Source: SZUA-22 sp963751695 (lineage in GTDB: Bacteria > Bacteroidota > Ignavibacteria > Ignavibacteriales > Melioribacteraceae). From it: DNA of 64,000 bases. Below, piece after piece: positions 27,133 to 34,495 of the stretch; positions within the stretch are counted from its first letter, which is position 1, and each line of letters starts with the position of its first letter. The notes below the pieces were generated by a model. It was not told the DNA's origin, did not search any database, and worked only from the letters and a program-made list of their open reading frames with translations. The position numbers were made by a program, and so were the translations under genes. Location of the stretch: contig CAVVVP010000003.1 of the NCBI GenBank assembly GCA_963751695.1, positions 124,001 through 188,000 on the forward strand. Reading direction: 5' to 3'.

Positions 27133-28843
27133 AATGAAGATACTTTTTTTCTTGTTCCTCCTCTCGGTAAATCTATTCTCACAACAAATTCAAGATATTT
27201 ATAATTCAGTTCTAAATTTGCACGACCAGCAAACCAATGAAACAAGTTCAATTGAATTAATAAGCGAAATTGATGAGCCTCGCAAATGCGGTTTTAGAAT
27301 TATTTCAGAAGTTAAATACCAGTTTGATCAGTTTAATACAAATCAGCGGAAAATTGTTGTTGAGATATTGAGTAGACCTGACAGGCACAAAAGTAAGGTC
27401 TCACTCTCTGGTATTTTTAAAATCCATTATGATACAACTGGTGTTCATGCTCCAAATTATTATCCATCCGTGCAAAACAACATCCAATTGAGTGTTGATT
27501 CACTAGCAATAGCTCTAGATTCATCATATTACTACGAAATAAATATCCTTGGTTATGAACCGCCACCTGATGATGAAGGAGAAGGTGGTGATAATCTATA
27601 TGACATTTACATCTCAAATCTTGGTTCTGGGTATTATGGCTATACAGAATATGAAAAACGTGAGACTGATAACAGATACAAAAGTTATATTGTTATGGAC
27701 AACAAAATGGATGTTCCCACACCAGGAATAAATGGAGCTAGAGTAACTGCAGCTCACGAATTTCACCATGCAATTCAAGTTGGTTCATATCGTCCACCTC
27801 TAGAAGGTGATAGTTATTATTTTGAAGCGACTTCAACAGCAATGGAAGAATTTGTTTATGATACGATAAATGATTACTATTTTTATCTTCCAACATATTT
27901 TAGAAATCCAGAACGTAGGTTCACATATAGTGTTGGCAATACCGGTTATGATAGAGTTATCTGGAATATTTATTTAAAAGAAAAATTTGAGAGAGAAGAT
28001 AACGATCTTACAAAAGGATTTGATATTATTAAGAAAAGCTGGGAGATAATGAGAAATCATCAGCGTTCAGCAATCGAAGCAATTAGCTTAGCCTTAGCTG
28101 AGAATGGACTGGACATGAAAAGCAGTTATGGTGATTTTGGAGCTTGGTGTTATTTCACAAGTTATCGTTCTCAATCTGGATACTTCTTTGAAGAAGCTGA
28201 AAATTATCCTCTGGTTAAACCGATTTCATATTATGAATATCAACCTCCTAAAAAAACATATTCTATGAGTATTCAACCAGTTGCAAATAATTATATGATC
28301 TTCGATCTTAGCTATTCGGGAGTGAATGATACACTAGTAAGTATTATTACAAATGGTGAAATTATAAGCGCTACAGAAGATCCCTATCCTTCAATCGAAT
28401 ATACCTACAGCTTGATGACAAATCCAGAGGACGGAGCTGTGCAAATTGTAAATGAGTATTACTCAAAAATAGAAAATGTTGGTAATGAGTATTTAACGGA
28501 AGTCAGTATCTTTAATGATCAAATTGTTGAGGGTTCAACTATCGAGCGTGGAGAGCTTGAATATGTATATCCACAACCTTACAGCTATTATAAACACTCC
28601 GATATATCTCTTGCAATTCCTGTAAAACAAAGTTCTATAAGCACTGCAAATCTTAATATTTATACCATAAGCATGAACTTGCTTTATACCGGAGAGCATG
28701 AAATTAACAACGGAGGAAGAAGATTAGTTCTGTGGGATGGATTAGATAATAATAGTCAAAAACTTTCGAGCGGGGTATATATATATGTCACCGAAACAGA
28801 TGGACAGATACAAAAAGGTAAATTAGCGATAATCAATGATTAA
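27125..28843 (+). CDS. secreted metalloprotease-like protein with HExxH and T9SS-type C-terminal domain
   Basis: The 572-residue protein starts with a signal peptide (MKILFFLFLLSVNLFSQ, after an optional MDK). HEFHH at residues 211-215 gives the HExxH zinc motif inside VTAAHEFHHAIQVG, and FEATSTAMEEFVYD some 25 residues later supplies likely further ligands. This is the arrangement of the MXAN_6640-type putative metalloproteases. The C-terminal ~80 residues (LNIYTISMNLLYTGEH ... VLWDGLDNNSQKLSSGVYIY) form a FlgD/T9SS-type Ig domain used for type IX export. It overlaps the thioesterase gene by eight bases and ccmA by eight. Substrate unknown. Confidence 0.75.
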   Translation: MDKMKILFFLFLLSVNLFSQQIQDIYNSVLNLHDQQTNETSSIELISEIDEPRKCGFRIISEVKYQFDQFNTNQRKIVVEILSRPDRHKSKVSLSGIFKIHYDTTGVHAPNYYPSVQNNIQLSVDSLAIALDSSYYYEINILGYEPPPDDEGEGGDNLYDIYISNLGSGYYGYTEYEKRETDNRYKSYIVMDNKMDVPTPGINGARVTAAHEFHHAIQVGSYRPPLEGDSYYFEATSTAMEEFVYDTINDYYFYLPTYFRNPERRFTYSVGNTGYDRVIWNIYLKEKFEREDNDLTKGFDIIKKSWEIMRNHQRSAIEAISLALAENGLDMKSSYGDFGAWCYFTSYRSQSGYFFEEAENYPLVKPISYYEYQPPKKTYSMSIQPVANNYMIFDLSYSGVNDTLVSIITNGEIISATEDPYPSIEYTYSLMTNPEDGAVQIVNEYYSKIENVGNEYLTEVSIFNDQIVEGSTIERGELEYVYPQPYSYYKHSDISLAIPVKQSSISTANLNIYTISMNLLYTGEHEINNGGRRLVLWDGLDNNSQKLSSGVYIYVTETDGQIQKGKLAIIND

Positions 28844-29468
28844 CTATACTCTAACATTAGAAGACCTTACGAAATCATTTGGACGCCGATTGATATTTAA
28901 AAATATAAATCATCAATTTTCGTCTGGTAATGTTTATGGTTTAGCAGGAAGCAATGGTTCGGGAAAATCTACACTTGCAAAGATCATGTCATATTTATTA
29001 TCCCCTACTTCAGGAAAGGTTAAACACAAGTTAGAGGGAGTTGAAATAACTAATGAAAAACTGCATAATCATTTGGGATTCGTCTCTCCATACTTAGTTT
29101 TATATGACGAATTTACTGCTGAAGAAAACCTTAAGCACTTTTTGAGTATTCGAGGTTTGGAGTATGACATAGAAATAACGGATAGTCTTTTTAACAAGTT
29201 TTCATTATATGAAAGGAAAAATGATCTTCTAAAGGGTTATTCTTCTGGAATGAAGCAAAGGATGAAGTTTATATTTTCATTAGTTCACAATCCGGAGTTG
29301 TTAATTTTTGATGAACCAACTTCCAACCTTGATATAAGTGGTAAGAACACAGTTTATAAAATGATTAAAAAAGAAGCAGAGAACAAATTAGTTATAGTTG
29401 CCTCCAATGAGGAGAGTGATCTCGAGCTTTGCAGTAGAATAATTCAAGTAGAAGATTTTAAATTATGA
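28836..29468 (+). CDS. ccmA: ABC transporter ATP-binding protein, CcmA-like
   Basis: The 210-residue ATPase has Walker A GSNGSGKST (38-46), signature YSSGMKQRM near residue 133 and Walker B LLIFDEPTSNLD. The size and the adjacent CcmB permease identify it as the CcmA subunit of the cytochrome c maturation transporter, which with CcmB drives release of holo-CcmE. It overlaps its neighbours by a few bases on both sides. CcmC, CcmE and CcmF are not in this window, so assignment rests on the CcmB pairing. Confidence 0.83.
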   Translation: MINYTLTLEDLTKSFGRRLIFKNINHQFSSGNVYGLAGSNGSGKSTLAKIMSYLLSPTSGKVKHKLEGVEITNEKLHNHLGFVSPYLVLYDEFTAEENLKHFLSIRGLEYDIEITDSLFNKFSLYERKNDLLKGYSSGMKQRMKFIFSLVHNPELLIFDEPTSNLDISGKNTVYKMIKKEAENKLVIVASNEESDLELCSRIIQVEDFKL

Positions 29469-30124
29469 AATCATATTCATTATTTAAAAAGGACTGGCAG
29501 TCAGAGCTTAGAACAAGATACGCAATCAATGCATTAGCAATGTTTATTCTTGTTACTATTAGTGTAATTCTTTTTTCTATCGGTCAAGAAAATATTTCTG
29601 AGCATTTGACAGGAGGGTTGCTTTGGGTTGTTATATTCTTCTCTGCTATGTCTGGTCTATCACGCGCTTTCGTTTCTGAGGAGGACCGCGGAACGACATT
29701 AACACTTCACCTCATTGCATCACCATCTGCAGTTTTTAATGGAAAACTTATATTCAATGTTGTTCTCGTCTATTTAATGAACATCGCAATAACCATTTTG
29801 TATTCAATTCTGTTTGATTCTTTTATACTGCAGAATTTTACAATATTCCTTTGGGCCGCAGTGTTCGGAAGTTTTGGTATTGCCGTATCATCAACAATAA
29901 TTGCGGCAATAATTTCAAAAGCAAGTGCAAAAGGCACACTATACCCAGTGCTGGCATTCCCGATTCTGCTGCCTTTAATTCTAATTTTACTGGAGCTAAC
30001 AAAATTTTCAATTGATGGAAAGTTGTTAAGCGAAGCATATGTTGAACTTGCAGTATTAATATGTTATGATGTAATAATGCTTACTGCATCATATCTGCTT
30101 TTTGATTTCATTTGGAAAGATTAA
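29465..30124 (+). CDS. ccmB: heme exporter protein B-like ABC permease
   Basis: The 219-residue integral membrane protein has six predicted helices. Features include FFSAMSGLSRAFVSEEDRGTTL and FGIAVSSTIIAAIISKASAKG, both characteristic of CcmB. It forms the membrane channel partner of CcmA in cytochrome c maturation. Its start overlaps the ccmA stop by four bases (ATGA), and its end overlaps the next gene by 13 bases. Confidence 0.88.
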   Translation: MKSYSLFKKDWQSELRTRYAINALAMFILVTISVILFSIGQENISEHLTGGLLWVVIFFSAMSGLSRAFVSEEDRGTTLTLHLIASPSAVFNGKLIFNVVLVYLMNIAITILYSILFDSFILQNFTIFLWAAVFGSFGIAVSSTIIAAIISKASAKGTLYPVLAFPILLPLILILLELTKFSIDGKLLSEAYVELAVLICYDVIMLTASYLLFDFIWKD

Positions 30125-30657
30125 ACAAGTTTTTTATGGTTACATTTAAATATTCCAGAATTGGAAAAATCATTCATCGATACGCAAACATTCCTCTAAC
30201 CTTATTTCTTCTACTCTACATGTTCTCATCCTTTGCTTTTATATTTGAAAAATGGTATTACATATTTCCCTTTTTACTAAACTTAATAATTGTTATTGTA
30301 TTAAATCGACACTACTTTAAAACGTATAAGTTCTTTCCATTCAGAATCGATATTAATAATGATAAGATGATTTGCTCTGATTATTTAAGTAGTGCTAAAC
30401 AGATTGAAATTAATTTGATAGATATTGATGAGATCGATGGGGGAATTATTTCTGGCACACCAGCAAAACCAATTTACATTCATGATGGTAAAAATGACGT
30501 GGTTGTTGGAATTAGTCCGCACCTCAAGGAGAATGGAAAACTAATCACTATCATACTAAGTAATGTTAAAAAAGAACTTTACGATAGTGTGCTTCTTCGA
30601 ATGAAAGAATTAGGCGAACTAACATTTGGTAAGGGCAAAAAAAAGCCCGCAAATTAG
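30112..30657 (+). CDS. uncharacterised membrane protein with C-terminal PH-like domain
   Basis: The 181-residue protein has two transmembrane segments (about residues 27-48 and 50-66) and then a soluble beta-rich region (RIDINNDKMICSDY ... PIYIHDGKNDVVVGISP) that resembles bacterial PH-like domains found after helix pairs. It ends in a basic KGKKKPAN tail. I do not recognise a named family. An ATG 24 bases further in (30136) is another possible start. The overlap with ccmB suggests joint translation, but it is not a known cytochrome c maturation component. Its stop lies inside the terminator shared with the convergent HU gene. Confidence 0.65.
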   Translation: MERLNKFFMVTFKYSRIGKIIHRYANIPLTLFLLLYMFSSFAFIFEKWYYIFPFLLNLIIVIVLNRHYFKTYKFFPFRIDINNDKMICSDYLSSAKQIEINLIDIDEIDGGIISGTPAKPIYIHDGKNDVVVGISPHLKENGKLITIILSNVKKELYDSVLLRMKELGELTFGKGKKKPAN

Positions 30658-30665
30658 CGGGCTTT
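30642..30665 (-). terminator. intrinsic terminator of the HU gene, overlapping the convergent gene end
   Basis: AAAGCCCGC (30642-30650) pairs with GCGGGCTTT (30657-30665) around a 6-base loop. On the minus strand an eight-T run follows, a classic strong terminator 27 bases after the HU stop. On the plus strand it overlaps the last codons of the PH-like gene. Confidence 0.88.
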
Positions 30666-30691
30666 AATACTTCTACATCATATTGTTATTT

Positions 30692-31224
30692 CTATTTACC
30701 GAATACAGCGTCTTGAAGTGCTTTACCTGGTTTTAATTTAACAACTGATTTTCTAGCAATTTTTATTTCAGCTCCTGTTTGAGGATTGCGTCCTTTTCTT
30801 GCTTTTCTAACAGCAGTTGATACTTTTCCAATACCTGGAATTGTAAAACCTTTCTTAGCATTTTTTGCAGCTAAGCTTGCTAATTCATCTAGTAATATAT
30901 TTGATTGCTTTTTAGTTATACTAACTTTAGCAGCCAAGTGATCAACTATTTGAGCTTTTGTCAAAGGTTTTTTTGGATCAACTTTCTTTGCTACAGCTTT
31001 TTTAGGAGCTGCTTTTTTTGCTACAGCTTTCTTTGGAGCTGCTTTCTTTTTTGCTACAACTTTTTTAGGAGCTGCTTTTTTTGCTACAGCTTTCTTTGGA
31101 GCTGCTTTCTTTTTTGCTACAACTTTTTTAAGAGCTGCTTTTTTTGCTACAGCTTTCTTTGGAGCTGCTTTCTTTGGAGGTTTGCTACAGCTTTTTTAGG
31201 AGCTGCTTTTTTTGCTTTTGCCAT
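30692..31224 (-). CDS. HU-family DNA-binding protein with Lys/Ala-rich N-terminal tail (frame-shifted)
   Basis: The C-terminal 90 residues are a complete HU/IHF fold: TKAQIVDHLA, the dimerisation helices, GFTIPGIGKV and the beta-arm RKGRNPQTGAEI. In the present frame HU could begin only at the TTG at 30964. Upstream, from an ATG at 31224, the sequence reads MAKAKKAAPKKAVA, and after one missing base at 31181-31183 continues in the HU frame through repeats of AAPKKAVAKK. Restored, the protein has about 177 residues: a histone H1-like tail of about 85 residues plus HU. The tail would bind DNA without sequence specificity and may compact the nucleoid. Tailed HU proteins are known in several phyla. 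A strong terminator follows. Confidence 0.85.
30985..31215 (-). repeat. 63-bp tandem repeat coding the Lys/Ala-rich HU tail
   Basis: A 63-bp unit (21 codons, about AAPKKAVAKK-AAPKKVVAKKK) is repeated about two times in full, with partial copies at both ends. Each unit is itself made of two similar half-units. Copies differ by only a few bases, for example one has Leu for Pro. The near identity makes copy-number change and indels likely. The single-base defect in the gene lies at the upstream end of this block. Confidence 0.8.
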
Positions 31225-31428
31225 ATTAAGCCCTATTATTGTTAAAGGTTTTAGTGAATGTCACCTATAAGATAAATAAAATATTTAAATAAAAAAATAT
31301 TTTTAATGTTAAAAACTTGTTTCCCTCAGTTATAGTAAGAGAATATTGTATTATTTAAATGTGAGATTCCTATTTCTTGTGTATTTTATATGTAAAATTA
31401 ATTTGAACTGTAGTTCTTTAAAAAACAC

Positions 31429-33492
31429 ATGAAAATTTGTATCAGATTAAATATAATTATCTATCTTTTTATAGTAAATTCACTCTCTGCGAGCAGTTTA
31501 TTTTCACCGTCTGATTCAATTGATACTGATGTAATTATCTTAGATTCGACTTTTATAGCTGAACATGATTCGTTAATGATCTATGATTCACTAATGACTC
31601 CCGAAGGAGAATCCCTTGCTCCTATTGAGCAAATAGCTTTTCTAAGAACATATGAATATGGAACGCAACTTGATGATAAAGATTTTTTTACCGAAGACTA
31701 TAGAACAAGCTCAGATTTAATTACTTACTTGCCATTCGGATTTTTACAAGACCTTGGTCAACTGGGACAGCCAAACGAACAAATGCTATATGGATTGGGT
31801 TTTGGCAATATTGGTTATAATAGAGATGGTGTTCTTCTGAATAATCCTTGGCAAAACTCATACGATCTTAACAAGCTCTCTTTCGAGAGAACGGACTCAA
31901 TGGATATCCAACCTCTTACCAGAGGATTTTTATTCGACAAGTATAATAATCCTGTCAGCGTTAACTTTTATACCAGAGACTATTTCACTCCAAGACCTGT
32001 CACACGATTGAAATTTTATCAAGCAAGTTATGACGAGGGCTTTGTAGATCTTCTATTTCACACATATGTAACTAAGCGATTTGATTTTGGTGTTGGTTTA
32101 ACTGTATCAGGTATCGATTCTAGATTTTATAATAGTGATTATGAATCATGGAAGCTAAATGGAAAATTTGGATATATGTTTAGCAAAGATATATTTTTGA
32201 GAGCCAATTACTACTTTACTTATGACTCCCTTGCTCTGAATGGAGGACTCCCTGCAGCCACGATTGAGAATGGTTTATATTCTGATGTGCTGTATAGGAA
32301 TAGGTATCAACTCTCAACAAATCATTTTGCTGATGTTAAATTATTAGCAAACATTTTTCCGAATTCCAAAACTGATATAACTGTTTTCTATCAATACGAT
32401 AAACAAAAGTTTCGACAAAATATTGATAGCAGTGAGGCATATATTCCCTTTATTAATCATGATAATTCTTTTCAAACTATTGGTGCTTCCTTTCGTAACG
32501 ACTACAAAAATGACTATTTCAATTTATTGGCTGCAGCTGATTATAGTATAACTGATTATTCAATTCAGTTGATGAATACATCCCAAACTGAGAATATTTT
32601 CACATTAGCTGGGCAGCTTCAATTAACTCCCCTTGGCTCAACAATAGTGCCTACAGGTTATGTAAAGTATAGTAATTATTATGGAAATAATTTTCTCGGA
32701 TTTGGCGCTGATGTCAATATCTCACTTAACAATCGGTTGATTCTTTTTGGTGGAATTTCCCTCTATGCAAAACCTCATTCAATTATGGAAAGATACTATA
32801 CAGATCCCAATAATCTTCCAACTGGGTATATTCCCCAGAGTAATTCAGATAAATCCAAGGTTAGCACACTTGAGATAGCGCTAAAATTTAATCTAGATTT
32901 TCTTGATGGAAATCTATCTTATTTCACATATAAGAACAGCAATGCTTTTAAACCAATTATAAATAACTATGCGGATACATTAATTATAAATGAAGTAGAA
33001 ATTCTTGAAAATTATTCTCAATCAATTTCTGGATTCAATGTTAACTTCAATTTCAAATTCTGGAACTTGATTTTCAGTAATAATATCAATTACTATTTCG
33101 ATTCTGGTGATGATAATTTAATTTCTCATCCAAATTTTTCGGTTGCCGGGAAACTATACTATGTTGATATGCTGTTTGAGAACAATTTGAAATTGAAAGC
33201 TGGTATAAATTATCGATTCACGGGCGAGCAACCATATTTTATTTATGACATTGAAAAGAGTATGCAGGCGCGGTTTGTTACAGTTGATGGAGTAAGTTCA
33301 GATTTATTAAACGATAAAACTGTGCCACAAACTTTCCAGCTAGATCTTTATTTTGCAGGAACTATCCAAGAATTGGCAACAATTTTTATTGTGTTGGAAA
33401 ATGTGATCGATAATGAATATTACATTGTTCCCTATTACTATAAACAACCCCAGATGCTTCGTCTAGGTGTTTCGTGGATCTTATTTGATTAA
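31429..33492 (+). CDS. outer-membrane beta-barrel protein, putative TonB-dependent receptor-like
   Basis: The 687-residue protein begins with a signal peptide (MKICIRLNIIIYLFIVNSLSA). An acidic, Ser-rich region of about 80 residues follows, then a plug-like segment (FGFLQDLGQLGQPNEQMLYG ... RDGVLLNNPW). About 500 residues of aromatic alternating strands complete it, ending RLGVSWILFD. It resembles receptor/porin barrels of the Bacteroidota line in which the plug is recognisable but a TonB box is not. It precedes the secreted amylase by about 75 bases on the same strand, so uptake of amylase products is an attractive but unproven role. Confidence 0.6.
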   Translation: MKICIRLNIIIYLFIVNSLSASSLFSPSDSIDTDVIILDSTFIAEHDSLMIYDSLMTPEGESLAPIEQIAFLRTYEYGTQLDDKDFFTEDYRTSSDLITYLPFGFLQDLGQLGQPNEQMLYGLGFGNIGYNRDGVLLNNPWQNSYDLNKLSFERTDSMDIQPLTRGFLFDKYNNPVSVNFYTRDYFTPRPVTRLKFYQASYDEGFVDLLFHTYVTKRFDFGVGLTVSGIDSRFYNSDYESWKLNGKFGYMFSKDIFLRANYYFTYDSLALNGGLPAATIENGLYSDVLYRNRYQLSTNHFADVKLLANIFPNSKTDITVFYQYDKQKFRQNIDSSEAYIPFINHDNSFQTIGASFRNDYKNDYFNLLAAADYSITDYSIQLMNTSQTENIFTLAGQLQLTPLGSTIVPTGYVKYSNYYGNNFLGFGADVNISLNNRLILFGGISLYAKPHSIMERYYTDPNNLPTGYIPQSNSDKSKVSTLEIALKFNLDFLDGNLSYFTYKNSNAFKPIINNYADTLIINEVEILENYSQSISGFNVNFNFKFWNLIFSNNINYYFDSGDDNLISHPNFSVAGKLYYVDMLFENNLKLKAGINYRFTGEQPYFIYDIEKSMQARFVTVDGVSSDLLNDKTVPQTFQLDLYFAGTIQELATIFIVLENVIDNEYYIVPYYYKQPQMLRLGVSWILFD

Positions 33493-33547
33493 TTTGGTTC
33501 CTTCTTATTAGATTGAAATTATCCCCATAAATCTGAATATTACTATA

Positions 33548-34495
33548 TTGTTTATTATAGGAAATGTCATGAGATACATTTATTCGATACTAGTTTTATT
33601 CGTGTTTTTAAGTCAAAATGTTTTTGCTCAATCGGATTCAGTTGATGTAACTTTTTTCTACAAACCAGCAGATAATCCTGATACAGTATATTTGCGTGGC
33701 GAATTTAATGGATGGAATTTGAATAGTCTTATGACTAATGATCTAACGACCGGAGTTTGGTCAAAGACCGTGAGATTGAGAGTCTCCGGTCCATCTTCTC
33801 TTCCATCACCTAATAGTATTCCCGGTGCTTATCAGTATAAAATATATGCAGACAGCAATTGGATGTCTGATCCCTTGAACCCCAGACAAAATCCAAATGA
33901 TAATAACAATTCATACTTATATACAAAAAATCCAACAATTCATTACCTTTTACCTAATTCGACTCCAGAATCAGGAATAATAAGAACTAGGTTTCCAGAG
34001 ATAACTGCATATATTTTTCCGGCTAAAAATTCAGCGGTCGATACTTCTTCTCTGAAGATAACAATTGATGATGATGACTATACTGGAATCGGTGATTTAT
34101 ATTATCCTCAAACAAATTTGCTCACTTTTATTCCACCACAACCATTGAGTGATGGAGAACATAAATTAAAACTGACTGCAATGAGTTCACAAGGATCAAC
34201 CGTTATTGATTCTACAACATTTGTTATACAAGGCGGGTTGGTTCAAATTTTATCATTTCCGGCGGAAACATGGAAATCTAGTTGGAGAATACAGGGTGCC
34301 GTATACAAAGAGAATGGTGAGATAAACACAACGATTGATACAGCTTACTTTGGTCGTGGAGACTCTACTTGGATGGTCTCAGTGAATGAGGGGTTTGTAG
34401 ATACAACTTTATATTTATTACAGGGTGCCAATGAATTTATTTTGGAAGTTGGAATAAATGGTGTCATGGAACCATCAGAACCGATTAATATTTAA
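33548..34495 (+). CDS. T9SS-secreted GH13 amylase, N-terminal part: signal peptide and CBM48/E-set domain (frame broken)
   Basis: The 315-residue fragment carries a signal peptide (RYIYSILVLFVFLSQNVFAQ, preceded by a short extension if the first ATG is used; the ATG at 33569 is the better start). A CBM48/isoamylase-N-type domain follows, with VYLRGEFNGWNLNSLM, YQYKIYADSNWMSDPLNP and NNNSYLYT. These bind alpha-glucans or position the catalytic domain. A second Ig-like region follows. The frame stops at TAA (34493-34495) after PSEPINI. Removing one T from TTT at 34491-34493 gives INRLVELSPRANIKI and runs straight into the catalytic fragment, so both pieces are one gene of about 1027 codons. Confidence 0.82.
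   Translation: MFIIGNVMRYIYSILVLFVFLSQNVFAQSDSVDVTFFYKPADNPDTVYLRGEFNGWNLNSLMTNDLTTGVWSKTVRLRVSGPSSLPSPNSIPGAYQYKIYADSNWMSDPLNPRQNPNDNNNSYLYTKNPTIHYLLPNSTPESGIIRTRFPEITAYIFPAKNSAVDTSSLKITIDDDDYTGIGDLYYPQTNLLTFIPPQPLSDGEHKLKLTAMSSQGSTVIDSTTFVIQGGLVQILSFPAETWKSSWRIQGAVYKENGEINTTIDTAYFGRGDSTWMVSVNEGFVDTTLYLLQGANEFILEVGINGVMEPSEPINI

Noticed and set aside
30905..31270. 121-residue Cys/Phe-rich ORF on the plus strand with striking repeats
   Set aside because: It is the antisense of the Lys/Ala repeat tail of HU; its repeats merely mirror AAPKK codons and it has no start signal.
31225..31428. Gene-free stretch upstream of the barrel gene
   Set aside because: Very AT-rich; partial promoter-like words occur but none has proper spacing for either flanking gene.
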